A DNA stretch of 14,430 nt, from positions 1 to 14,430 of the forward strand of contig JAFGKB010000316.1 of assembly GCA_016928755.1 (NCBI GenBank), given 5' to 3'. Shown piece after piece: positions 1-5,932 of this stretch. Numbering within the stretch: position 1 is the first letter of the stretch; each line of letters begins with the position of its first letter. A program made the position numbers and the translations under genes. A model generated the notes under the pieces. That model had not been told where the DNA came from. It ran no database searches and saw nothing but the letters and a program-made list of their open reading frames with translations. Source of the DNA: Anaerolineae bacterium. GTDB lineage: Bacteria > Chloroflexota > Anaerolineae > B4-G1 > SLSP01.

Positions 1-19
1 AAGTTACTAATTTAATAAA

Positions 20-36
20 GATAGCCATGTGCTATC
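20..36. terminator. Weak hairpin near left edge
   Basis: GATAGC (20-25) and GCTATC (31-36) form a 6-bp stem with a 5-nt loop. It is followed by CTTTT on the plus strand and by TTTATT on the minus strand. It could end transcription of asparaginase (minus) or of a gene left of the window (plus). The stem is short and AT-rich, so this is only a candidate. Nothing else was recognised in bases 1-98. Confidence 0.25.
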
Positions 37-98
37 CTTTTCCGATGATAGGATTATAGCCTTAGCTTTGCAGAGCGTCAAGAAAGCGATTGAAATGG

Positions 99-129
99 CT
101 GTAGGACAAATTGGCAATTTGTCCTACAG
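99..129. repeat. Perfect 14-bp palindrome over the asparaginase stop codon
   Basis: The arms CTGTAGGACAAATT (99-112) and its exact complement (116-129) flank a GGC loop. The asparaginase stop codon (TAG on the minus strand, 124-126) and its last two codons lie inside the right arm. No T-run follows on either strand, so it is not a canonical intrinsic terminator, although it could stop transcription or protect a 3' end. Its perfection and position suggest a dispersed palindromic element; only one copy is in this window. Confidence 0.6.
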
Positions 130-1143
130 TTTCCCCTCCGATAGTTCTCCACGCATACTGGTCTGCATCAAGAACCGGACGCGCTCGACCAGCAGCTCTT
201 GGCTAAAGAGGTAGATCAACTTGGCCAGGGCTGCTTCTGCCGTCATATCGTAACCGCTGACTACCCCGACCTGGGCCAAAGCCGAACCGGTCGCATAACC
301 GGATAAGTTGACGCTACCCTTCAAACATTGGGTGCAATCAACGATCACGACGCCGCGCAGTGTGGCCTCGTGTAATGCTGCCATAAAATCGCCATCATCT
401 GTCGGCCCGTTGCCAACGCCGAAGCCCTCCAAGACCAGTCCCTTGAGGGGCGGTTGGAGGATATTGCGCACGATCTCGGCGGAAAGACCGGGGAAGAGTC
501 GTAGCGCGCCAATGCGGGTATCGTGCAGCGGCATAACCGTCAGCGGCCCCGGTCCGACCCGCCGGATATAGGGCCAATGGATGTTGATGTCAATGCCCAC
601 CGTCCCCAATGGCGGGTAGTTGGGCGAGTCGAAGGCCTCGAAGCCCATCGCGTTGACTTTGACGGAGCGACAGCCTCGCAGCAGTTTATCACCGAAGTAG
701 AGGCAGACTTCGGGGATGGCATAGTTGGCGGCAATGAGTAAAACGGTGATCAGATTCTCACGGGCATCGTTGCGGACTTCGCATAATGGGATTTGGGAAC
801 CGGTGAGAATGACGGGCTTCTGCAGTCCCTGTAACATAAAGGCCAGGGAAGAAGCCGTATAGGCCATCGTGTCGGTCCCGTGCAGTACGATGAAGCCATC
901 GTAGTCTGCGTAGTGTGTGGCGATGTCCTGGGCGATCTTCAGCCAGTCATCCGGCTGCATATTTGACGAATCCAGCAAAGGGCTATACTCATAGATATCA
1001 TAGTCCGGCATAGCCGGGTCGTGCAATTCCGGCATAGCGTTTAGGCGGGATTCCAAATAGCCGGGGGCCGGGGCATAGCCGGCTATTGTGCGTTGCATGC
1101 CAATCGTACCGCCGGTATAGGCGATATAAACGCGTTTTTTCAT
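124..1143 (-). CDS. ansA: L-asparaginase, type I (cytoplasmic-like)
   Basis: This 339-aa protein should hydrolyse L-asparagine to aspartate and ammonia. The N-terminus has the asparaginase signature with the nucleophilic threonine in YTGGTIGM (Thr13). A serine in DSSNM (Ser60) and the second triad motif HGTDTMAYT (Thr90, Asp91) follow. A conserved block with GDKLLRGCRSVKVNAMGFEAF lies near residues 150-170. No signal peptide is present, and the length matches the type I enzymes of about 340 residues rather than the periplasmic type II. The start ATG (1141-1143) has AGGATGAT just upstream on the minus strand. It is divergent from the glutamine amidotransferase at 1298, so the intergenic region may control two amide-nitrogen genes. 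The gene ends inside a palindrome. Identification is firm; the substrate (asparagine against glutamine, or a related amide) is inferred from family. Confidence 0.93.
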   Translation of the reverse strand: MKKRVYIAYTGGTIGMQRTIAGYAPAPGYLESRLNAMPELHDPAMPDYDIYEYSPLLDSSNMQPDDWLKIAQDIATHYADYDGFIVLHGTDTMAYTASSLAFMLQGLQKPVILTGSQIPLCEVRNDARENLITVLLIAANYAIPEVCLYFGDKLLRGCRSVKVNAMGFEAFDSPNYPPLGTVGIDINIHWPYIRRVGPGPLTVMPLHDTRIGALRLFPGLSAEIVRNILQPPLKGLVLEGFGVGNGPTDDGDFMAALHEATLRGVVIVDCTQCLKGSVNLSGYATGSALAQVGVVSGYDMTAEAALAKLIYLFSQELLVERVRFLMQTSMRGELSEGKL

Positions 1144-1172
1144 AGTCGTATCATCCTGTACTTTTCATACTC

Positions 1173-1238
1173 CTCTGAAAATTGGTGCATTGCACTTTTT
1201 TAAGTGCCTGTGATTTTTAGAAGGGCTGATTTTCAGAG
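1173..1238 (-). promoter_or_regulatory. Nested inverted-repeat leader element of ansA
   Basis: A 10-bp outer inverted repeat (CTCTGAAAAT at 1173-1182 and its complement at 1229-1238) encloses an inner palindrome GCACTT-TTTT-AAGTGC (1192-1207). Read on the minus strand this is the leader of asparaginase, ahead of its start codon. The 1184-1206 part recurs in the reductase leader (2787-2809) in the same gene orientation with 22 of 23 bases identical. An alternative pairing GTGC (1185-1188) with GCAC (1192-1195) is also possible. It could be a regulatory RNA fold or a protein operator. It lies upstream of the plus-strand amidotransferase as well, near -60 from that gene's predicted start site. 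Confidence 0.5.
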
Positions 1239-1253
1239 AAGTACTAGTATAAT
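1226..1253 (+). promoter_or_regulatory. Putative promoter of the amidotransferase gene
   Basis: A perfect -10 hexamer TATAAT lies at 1248-1253, about 45 nt before the start codon at 1298. The -35 region is poor (CTGATT at 1226-1231, 16-nt spacing), which fits an activator-dependent promoter. The inner palindrome centred at about 1199.5 would sit near -60. The -10 overlaps the predicted minus-strand -10 of asparaginase. Confidence 0.45.
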
Positions 1254-1273
1254 GCAAATGGCAGGAGTCTCAA
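1246..1273 (-). promoter_or_regulatory. Putative promoter of ansA
   Basis: On the minus strand TTGAGA (complement of 1268-1273) and TATACT (complement of 1246-1251) are separated by 16 nt. This predicts a start site near 1239, at the edge of the outer stem of the leader element. It overlaps the divergent amidotransferase -10, so the two promoters should compete for polymerase. Confidence 0.45.
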
Positions 1274-1297
1274 ACAGGAAAGGGATAGAAAAGAACA

Positions 1298-1897
1298 ATG
1301 GCAATATTAGAGTTTTTTGTGGTAGATTGTGGTAGCCAGAGTGTTAAACATCTGTATGATTTCTTGGAAAACCAAGAGATAGAGTATACCGTCATCCCCT
1401 TGGCTGAGGCTAACGCCATTTCTTTTAAGACCGTCGATGGTGTTATCATCTCCGGTGGCCCGCATCTTTTCACCGAGCAGCAGAAGGAATTTGCACGCCA
1501 ATTCGCCTTTATTGACCGGCTCCAGGTTCCCACTCTGGGGATTTGCCTCGGTCACCAGGCAATTGGCGTCCGTTATGGTGTCACTGTCTATCGCGATGTG
1601 GAACGGCGCACTTTAGAGAGAATTGCCTTAATGGCTACACATCCACTGACCAAGGGGTTGCCGAAAAATGTTTATTTTAGCGCGTCCCATTGTGAGGGGA
1701 TTCCTTTGCCCTTGGGGTTTAAATTGCTTGGGCTATCCCAATATTACCCGGTAGAGATTATGGCTTGCCAGTCCAAACCCTTATTTGGGGTACAATTCCA
1801 TCCGGAGATTTCTGGGCCACCGGGATTGAGGCTGTTACGTAATTTTGTCGAGATCGCGACGCTGGAGAAGATTATCCGAGCGAAAAACAAATGCTGA
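1298..1897 (+). CDS. Stand-alone class I glutamine amidotransferase, GuaA N-domain type
   Basis: A 199-aa single-domain glutaminase of the triad class I family. The nucleophile elbow GICLGHQAIG places the catalytic Cys at 83, and FGVQFHPE supplies His168 and Glu170. The start (ILEFFVVDCGSQSVKHL) and the ISGGPH oxyanion segment near residue 53 resemble the amidotransferase half of GMP synthase. The ATP-pyrophosphatase and dimerisation domains of GuaA are absent, and no partner synthetase is adjacent. The length matches the split GMP synthase subunit A of archaea, or a paralogue serving another amidation. The start has AGGAAAGGGA upstream (1276-1285). It is divergent from asparaginase and convergent with the lipoprotein gene. 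The amidotransferase fold is sure; the acceptor partner is unknown. Confidence 0.85.
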   Translation: MAILEFFVVDCGSQSVKHLYDFLENQEIEYTVIPLAEANAISFKTVDGVIISGGPHLFTEQQKEFARQFAFIDRLQVPTLGICLGHQAIGVRYGVTVYRDVERRTLERIALMATHPLTKGLPKNVYFSASHCEGIPLPLGFKLLGLSQYYPVEIMACQSKPLFGVQFHPEISGPPGLRLLRNFVEIATLEKIIRAKNKC

Positions 1898-1901
1898 ATC
1901 C

Positions 1902-1939
1902 CCCCCTTAAATCCCCCCCGTCGGGGGGATTTAAGGGGG
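1902..1939. repeat. 17-bp perfect G/C-run palindrome between convergent genes
   Basis: CCCCCTTAAATCCCCCC (1902-1918) pairs perfectly with 1923-1939 around a CGTC loop. It begins four bases after the amidotransferase stop and ends nine bases before the lipoprotein stop. The stem is very stable, so it may act as a bidirectional transcription block, but neither side has a T-run. The TTAAATCCCCCC type of palindrome is familiar as a dispersed intergenic repeat in several bacterial genomes, where spurious translations give strings like PLKSPRRGGFKGG. That antisense string is present here too. Confidence 0.7.
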
Positions 1940-1948
1940 CGCGCTAAT

Positions 1949-2410
1949 TTACTTAACTTGCATCTCGATAACGCCACGGACCTGGAAGTTACCAGGGAAG
2001 CCGGGCATCACGGTTCTGAAACCACCTTGGCTGCGGAAAGAAACGATGCATTCCTGGCAACCTTGGACATCGGCGAGGGCCATCTCGGCGGAATAGCCAT
2101 CGTCAGCGACGAAGACGACGGCAGAAGCATCAGCGTTGACCTTGGCCATTTCCAGGAGCGTGTTCACAGAAACACCGGTATAGGTCTCCATCTCGCCCTC
2201 TTTGTTCTCATATTGGGCGTCCATAGTGTCCAGTGCCTTGACCTGCTCTTCGGTCCAGCCAACTTCCTGGGCTACGTTCCCCGTGATTTTAAGCGCGGCA
2301 TCCTCAGGAATACCGGCGGGGGCGTCGGCGGTCTTACCGCCACCACAACCTACAAAAATACCCATCAGAACAACTGCTACGGTGAGTGCTACCCAAAACT
2401 TCTTTGACAT
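1949..2410 (-). CDS. Lipoprotein with a sulfite-oxidase-type pterin-binding-like domain
   Basis: A 153-aa secreted lipoprotein. Residues 1-21 form a Lys-Lys-started hydrophobic signal followed by a lipobox-like FVGC with Cys22; Phe at -3 is unusual. After a short linker, residues 39-152 match the oxidoreductase molybdopterin-binding fold in miniature: KITGNV, then YTGVSVNTLLEMA, then a VVFVADDGYS strand pair, then FRTVMPGFPGNFQVRGV. The domain is much shorter than catalytic sulfite oxidases and lacks the N-terminal part that carries their metal-binding Cys. A CQEC pair (Cys118, Cys121) could bind metal or form a disulfide. A strong AGGAGG lies six bases before the ATG. It probably acts at the outer face of the membrane. 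The catalytic role is unknown; it may be a cofactor-free binding protein. Confidence 0.8.
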   Translation of the reverse strand: MSKKFWVALTVAVVLMGIFVGCGGGKTADAPAGIPEDAALKITGNVAQEVGWTEEQVKALDTMDAQYENKEGEMETYTGVSVNTLLEMAKVNADASAVVFVADDGYSAEMALADVQGCQECIVSFRSQGGFRTVMPGFPGNFQVRGVIEMQVK

Positions 2411-2557
2411 AATCTTCCTCCTGTTTTAAAAAAATATATGGAATTTTTAAGCCAGAGCATCGCGCCCTAGCATTAAAACATAGTTAACTTCATTGGTAAA
2501 TTTTCAATAAGGCTGCATAGTTAAGGTATCTTAAGAATCTATAACACCTTCTTGCCG

Positions 2558-2570
2558 CTAAGAAAGTCTC
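2558..2570. repeat. 13-nt sequence shared with the 5767-5834 element
   Basis: CTAAGAAAGTCTC here is identical to the complement of 5824-5836, the outer end of the palindromic element upstream of the clock operon. The flanks do not match beyond these 13 nt. It may be a degenerate end of the same dispersed element. It lies in the 419-nt gap 2411-2829, whose other recognisable signals are listed separately. Confidence 0.35.
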
Positions 2571-2672
2571 GACTGCGCACAATACAACAATCCAGATAGA
2601 GCATCAACAGCGCTTCGCCGGTCAGGCTTTCATTGTCAATCATTATACAACAAATTGGCCCGAATGTATAAG

Positions 2673-2686
2673 TTGATATATATCAA
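2673..2686. promoter_or_regulatory. FNR-type palindrome
   Basis: TTGATATATATCAA is a perfect 14-nt palindrome and matches the FNR/Dnr half-site arrangement TTGAT-N4-ATCAA exactly. It is centred about 67 nt upstream of the predicted start site of the aldo/keto reductase operon, close to the distance used by class I activators of the CRP/FNR family. It could instead serve the divergent lipoprotein gene, though that lies 263 nt away. Function is inferred from pattern only, and the AT-rich context raises the chance of coincidence. Confidence 0.45.
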
Positions 2687-2711
2687 ACGATACAAAAGTA
2701 AAGCCATAAAC

Positions 2712-2740
2712 TTGATTGATAAACATAGTTAAGCTATACT
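2712..2740 (+). promoter_or_regulatory. Sigma-70-type promoter of the reductase-permease operon
   Basis: TTGATT (2712-2717) and TATACT (2735-2740) are separated by 17 nt. They predict a transcript start near 2747 and a leader of about 80 nt before the ATG at 2830. It is the best promoter by consensus in the window. Confidence 0.6.
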
Positions 2741-2777
2741 TTTTAAGGGTAGAAGAGATTGATAGATAACATTAAGA

Positions 2778-2814
2778 GATGCAACACACTTAAAAAAGTG
2801 CAATTCACCGCATC
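2778..2814 (+). promoter_or_regulatory. Leader hairpin element of the reductase operon
   Basis: An inner hairpin CACTT-AAAA-AAGTG (2787-2800) lies inside an outer stem GATGC/GCATC (2778-2782 and 2810-2814). Bases 2787-2809 match the asparaginase leader at 22 of 23 positions in the same orientation relative to the gene. It ends 15 nt before the start codon, next to the strong ribosome site AAGGAGAGG, so folding or protein binding could affect translation or elongation. Confidence 0.5.
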
Positions 2815-2829
2815 GAGAAGGAGAGGGGT

Positions 2830-3834
2830 ATGAAATATAAAGTCTTAGGCAATACTGGGGTCAAAGTCTCCGAATTGTGTTTTGGGACGATGTCTTTTGG
2901 TGGTGATGCCGATGCAGCGACAGCAAAAGCTATGTTTCACCGTTGTCGTGCAGCCGGTATAAATTTCTTCGATTGCGCCAATGTTTACCAACAGGGGCGT
3001 GCTGAGGCGATACTGGGGGACTTAATCGCAGGGGACCGGGATGCGGTGGTTATCACCAGCAAGTTCTACTTTCCGGTAGGCGACGATATAAACGCCAGGG
3101 GAGGGACGCGGCGGCACATTATGCAGGCTGTTGAGGCCAGCCTTAAACGGCTACAGACGGATTATATCGACCTCTATTTCATCCATCGCTTTGACGAGAT
3201 GACCCCGCTGGAAGAAACGCTCCGTGCCCTGGATGATTTAGTGCACCAGGGGAAGGTACTCTACCCGGCCGCCAGTAACTTCGCGGCTTGGCAAGTCGAA
3301 AAAGCACTGGGTATCGCGGCTCTCCACAATTGGGTGCCCTTTATGTGCCTACAACCGATGTACAACCTGGTTAAACGCCAAGCGGAAGTGGAAATCTTAC
3401 CGATGGCACAGGCGGAAAATCTGGGCGTGATTCCCTATAGCCCCTTGGGGGGTGGGCTACTCACCGGTAAGTATGGCATTGGACGCCGTCCAGAGAATGG
3501 CCGGTTGGTGACCAATAAAATGTACCAGACGCGCTACGGGGAATCCTGGTTATACGAGGTTGCGGAAGCATTCACAAACTTGGCACAAGAGTTGGAAATC
3601 TCTCCGGTGAGTCTGGCGATTGCCTGGGTCGCAGCCCATCCGGCGGTCACCGCGCCCATCATTGGGGCGCGTAATCTGGAACAATTGGAAGGGGCGTTAA
3701 ACTCTGTTGATATTCAAATGACGCCGGAGTTATATGCACAGATAACGTCGCTTTCCCCGGAACCGCCACCGGCCACAGACCGTAACGAAGAACGCTCAAA
3801 TTTTGATTATGCGGCGCAACTGAGTAAAAAGTAA
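2830..3834 (+). CDS. Aldo/keto reductase
   Basis: A 334-aa soluble NADPH-type oxidoreductase with a TIM barrel. The catalytic tetrad is visible: Asp48 and Tyr53 in FFDCANVYQQGRAE, Lys78 in VVITSKFYFP and His119 in DLYFIHRFD. The N-terminus KYKVLGNTGVKVSELCFGTM and the cofactor segment GVIPYSPLGGGLLTGKYG near residue 204 are typical of the YajO/Tas-like group acting on small aldehydes and ketones. A second cofactor motif PIIGARNLEQLEGAL lies near residue 277. Start choice is clear: AAGGAGAGG precedes the ATG. Only 10 nt separate it from the SLC13-type permease, so the two are co-transcribed. The substrate is not predictable. The leader carries an element shared with asparaginase. Confidence 0.93.
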   Translation: MKYKVLGNTGVKVSELCFGTMSFGGDADAATAKAMFHRCRAAGINFFDCANVYQQGRAEAILGDLIAGDRDAVVITSKFYFPVGDDINARGGTRRHIMQAVEASLKRLQTDYIDLYFIHRFDEMTPLEETLRALDDLVHQGKVLYPAASNFAAWQVEKALGIAALHNWVPFMCLQPMYNLVKRQAEVEILPMAQAENLGVIPYSPLGGGLLTGKYGIGRRPENGRLVTNKMYQTRYGESWLYEVAEAFTNLAQELEISPVSLAIAWVAAHPAVTAPIIGARNLEQLEGALNSVDIQMTPELYAQITSLSPEPPPATDRNEERSNFDYAAQLSKK

Positions 3835-3844
3835 GGGTTTTAAG

Positions 3845-5623
3845 ATGACGTTACAAATAGTCCTCCTGTTGTTGGTTATTTTAGCGGCTTTGGTGCTCTT
3901 TTCATTAGAGCGTATGCCGGCGGATGTGATAGCTATCGGTATCTTGCTGACCCTAATCCTTGCCGGGCTGGTCCCGCCTGAAGTTGCCTTTGCTGGTTTT
4001 GGTAGCGATACGGTGATCATGATTTTTGGATTGCTGGTCCTTACTGCGGCATTGGTTAATACCGGTGTGGTGGATATTATAGGGCGGGAATTACTAAACC
4101 TTACCAATGACAAATCTGCGAACTTGCTACCGGTTATTATGGTCACCGCAGCTTTACTCAGTGGGTTTATCAGCAATACAGCTACTACGGCACTGTTTGT
4201 ACCCATTACCTTAAGTCTCGCTGCCCGGACGAAAATCTGTCCCTCAAAGCTCCTGATGCCGTTAGCCTTCTCCTCTATCCTGGCCAGTTCGGTGACTCTG
4301 GTTGGTACCTCAACCAATATCGTTATCAGTGGCATCATACAACAGTACGGCATGGAACCCCTGCGAATGTTTGAGTTGACGGCGGTTGGTGTTCCCGTGG
4401 CAGTTATGGGCATTATTTACTTGTTGGTCTTAGGCGAATACCTGATACCCGACCGCAGCGATCCTGACACATCCGGGGTGGGGCTAGGCATCCGGCCTTA
4501 TCTGGCTGAAGTCTTGGTTCTTGAGAACTCCCCCTTAATTGGCAAGACCTTGGCCGAATCTGGTTTGGGCCGTGATTTGGACTTGACGATCCTCAGAGTC
4601 ATCCGGGGTGGAAATCGCTATTTAATACCCCAAGCTAAGTTAATACTAAAACAGGATGATGAGTTGTTGGTCAAGGGAAATCGGGAGAAGATCCTCAAGG
4701 TCAAAGATACTGTAGGTATCGCTATTAAGGCCGATATCAAACTTTCGGACCCCCGCTTACAAACTGACGAAGTACAATTAGCCGAGATCATCCTGCTGCC
4801 CCGGTCTCCTTTAACCGGACGTACCCTGAAGACGCTGCGTTTCCGCCAGAGATACGGTATCCAGGTCCTCGGTGTTAACCGCCGGGGGAAAAACATCTAC
4901 CGCAAACTCAGTCAGACCCGCCTGCGGACCGGGGACCAACTCCTTATCCAAGGTCAACGGGCTAATATCGCCGCTTTGGATGCCGATAATTACCATATTA
5001 TCGGGCCGGTAGAACATCAGAGTCCTAATCGCAAAAGAGCGCCGATAACCATTGCTATCTTTACCGGTGTGTTATTGCTGGCGGCCTTGAATATCGTATC
5101 ACTCCCGGTTGCTGTCTTAACCGGTACTTTGGGGGTCTTTATCACGCGCAGCATTACGCCTGATGAAGCTTACCGCGAAGTATCTTGGAATGCCCTCATC
5201 GTTATCGGCAGTATGTTAGCCTTAGGCCAGGCGATGGAGTATACGGGCACTGCGGAGCTTGTCGCGACCTGGATCGCAGGGATAACCGTGAATGCGAACC
5301 CCTTATGGCTGCTCACCACCTTCTTCGCGCTAACTATGGTGCTGACCCAACCTATGTCAAATCAGGCCGCCGCAGTTGTGGTGCTGCCCATCGCGCTGCG
5401 CACTGCGATGCAGCTCGGACTTAACCCCCGTACCTTTGCGGTGATGATCGCCGTCGGTGCCAGTTGTTCTTTTATTACGCCGCTAGAGCCGGCATGTCTA
5501 CTGGTTTATGGCCCCGGTGGGTATAAGTTTATTGACTTTGTCAAAGCCGGCGCGGGGTTGACCCTATTAGTCTATGGGATTGCTATTTTGATGGTTCCCT
5601 GGATATGGCCTTTGGGGATTTAG
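3845..5623 (+). CDS. SLC13/DASS-type permease with two RCK_C (TrkA_C) domains
   Basis: A 592-aa inner-membrane transporter. Hydrophobic segments fill residues 1-200, with the first signature SNTATTALFVPI (110-121) and TSTNIVISG (155-163). A cytosolic insert at about 215-385 holds two TrkA_C/RCK_C domains; each contains a LIGKTL or LTGRTL segment and ends in an LLVKG or LLIQG strand. Hydrophobic segments resume at about 400-590 with the second signature TQPMSNQAAAVVVLPIA (481-497) and SFITPLEPA (512-520). This is the common bacterial form of the SLC13 family. Members move dicarboxylates, sulfate or other anions with Na+, and the RCK_C pair probably senses a ligand. It follows the reductase after 10 nt. 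Substrate is unknown. Confidence 0.9.
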   Translation: MTLQIVLLLLVILAALVLFSLERMPADVIAIGILLTLILAGLVPPEVAFAGFGSDTVIMIFGLLVLTAALVNTGVVDIIGRELLNLTNDKSANLLPVIMVTAALLSGFISNTATTALFVPITLSLAARTKICPSKLLMPLAFSSILASSVTLVGTSTNIVISGIIQQYGMEPLRMFELTAVGVPVAVMGIIYLLVLGEYLIPDRSDPDTSGVGLGIRPYLAEVLVLENSPLIGKTLAESGLGRDLDLTILRVIRGGNRYLIPQAKLILKQDDELLVKGNREKILKVKDTVGIAIKADIKLSDPRLQTDEVQLAEIILLPRSPLTGRTLKTLRFRQRYGIQVLGVNRRGKNIYRKLSQTRLRTGDQLLIQGQRANIAALDADNYHIIGPVEHQSPNRKRAPITIAIFTGVLLLAALNIVSLPVAVLTGTLGVFITRSITPDEAYREVSWNALIVIGSMLALGQAMEYTGTAELVATWIAGITVNANPLWLLTTFFALTMVLTQPMSNQAAAVVVLPIALRTAMQLGLNPRTFAVMIAVGASCSFITPLEPACLLVYGPGGYKFIDFVKAGAGLTLLVYGIAILMVPWIWPLGI

Positions 5624-5932
5624 GTTTCCTTTTTCCATAAATTAGGGATTTACGTTATACTATACTCTCTTAGGTGTGCTATGATGGGTTAATGACAGCT
5701 ATAGGTGCAATTAAACTACCTGTCAATGACATCTTGAGTAACAACCGTAGGGCGATTCAGTTTGGAAAGAAAGTCGAGACCCTTCGGCTTCGCTCAGGGT
5801 GACGGGCTTGTTGAGCTGAGCGTGAGACTTTCTTAGTAGGGAGTATGGGGTGGTAAGAGTAAAATTAATAATCCCTATAAAAGCTATTACACAGATGAAG
5901 GGGAAAAAACATAGATAAAAAAGGATATAAGT
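5624..5932. other. 309-nt intergenic region ahead of the clock operon
   Basis: No gene is seen. It holds overlapping -10-like sequences TATACTATACT (5656-5666) without a good -35, a TGACAG/CTGTCA inverted repeat (5693-5698 and 5720-5725) with a 21-nt loop, and the palindromic element at 5767-5834. The promoter of the clock operon should lie here, most likely between 5835 and 5920 or at 5656, but no convincing pair of hexamers was found. A purine-rich AAGGA at 5921-5925 serves the next gene. Confidence 0.5.
5767..5834. repeat. 68-nt MITE/REP-like palindromic element
   Basis: Terminal inverted repeats AAGAAAGTC (5767-5775) and GACTTTCTT (5826-5834) are perfect. Inside, CGCTCAG (5791-5797) pairs with CTGAGCG (5816-5822), and ACCCT/AGGGT arms flank a TCGGCTTCGCTC loop. 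The internal CTTCGGCTTCGCTCAGGGTG type of sequence is familiar from dispersed intergenic repeats in many bacterial genomes. There is no coding capacity. It lies about 100 nt before the clock operon and could influence its transcription. Its 3' end shares 13 nt with 2558-2570. Confidence 0.5.

Noticed and set aside
1744..1977. Minus-strand frame containing a PLKSPRRGGFKGG string
   Set aside because: The string is a spurious translation of the G/C-run palindrome, and the rest is antisense to the amidotransferase.
3796..4413. Long antisense open frame of 205 codons against the permease start
   Set aside because: It lies wholly opposite well-supported coding sequence, has no family resemblance and reflects codon bias of the hydrophobic permease.
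5185..5424. Plus-strand 79-codon frame inside the permease gene
   Set aside because: It is out of frame with the permease reading frame, which carries the conserved transport motif; no homology or ribosome site supports it.
5638..5666. Promoter with -10 TATACT for the clock operon
   Set aside because: No acceptable -35 hexamer is found at 16-18 nt, and the start codon is about 270 nt away; left as a possibility in the intergenic entry.
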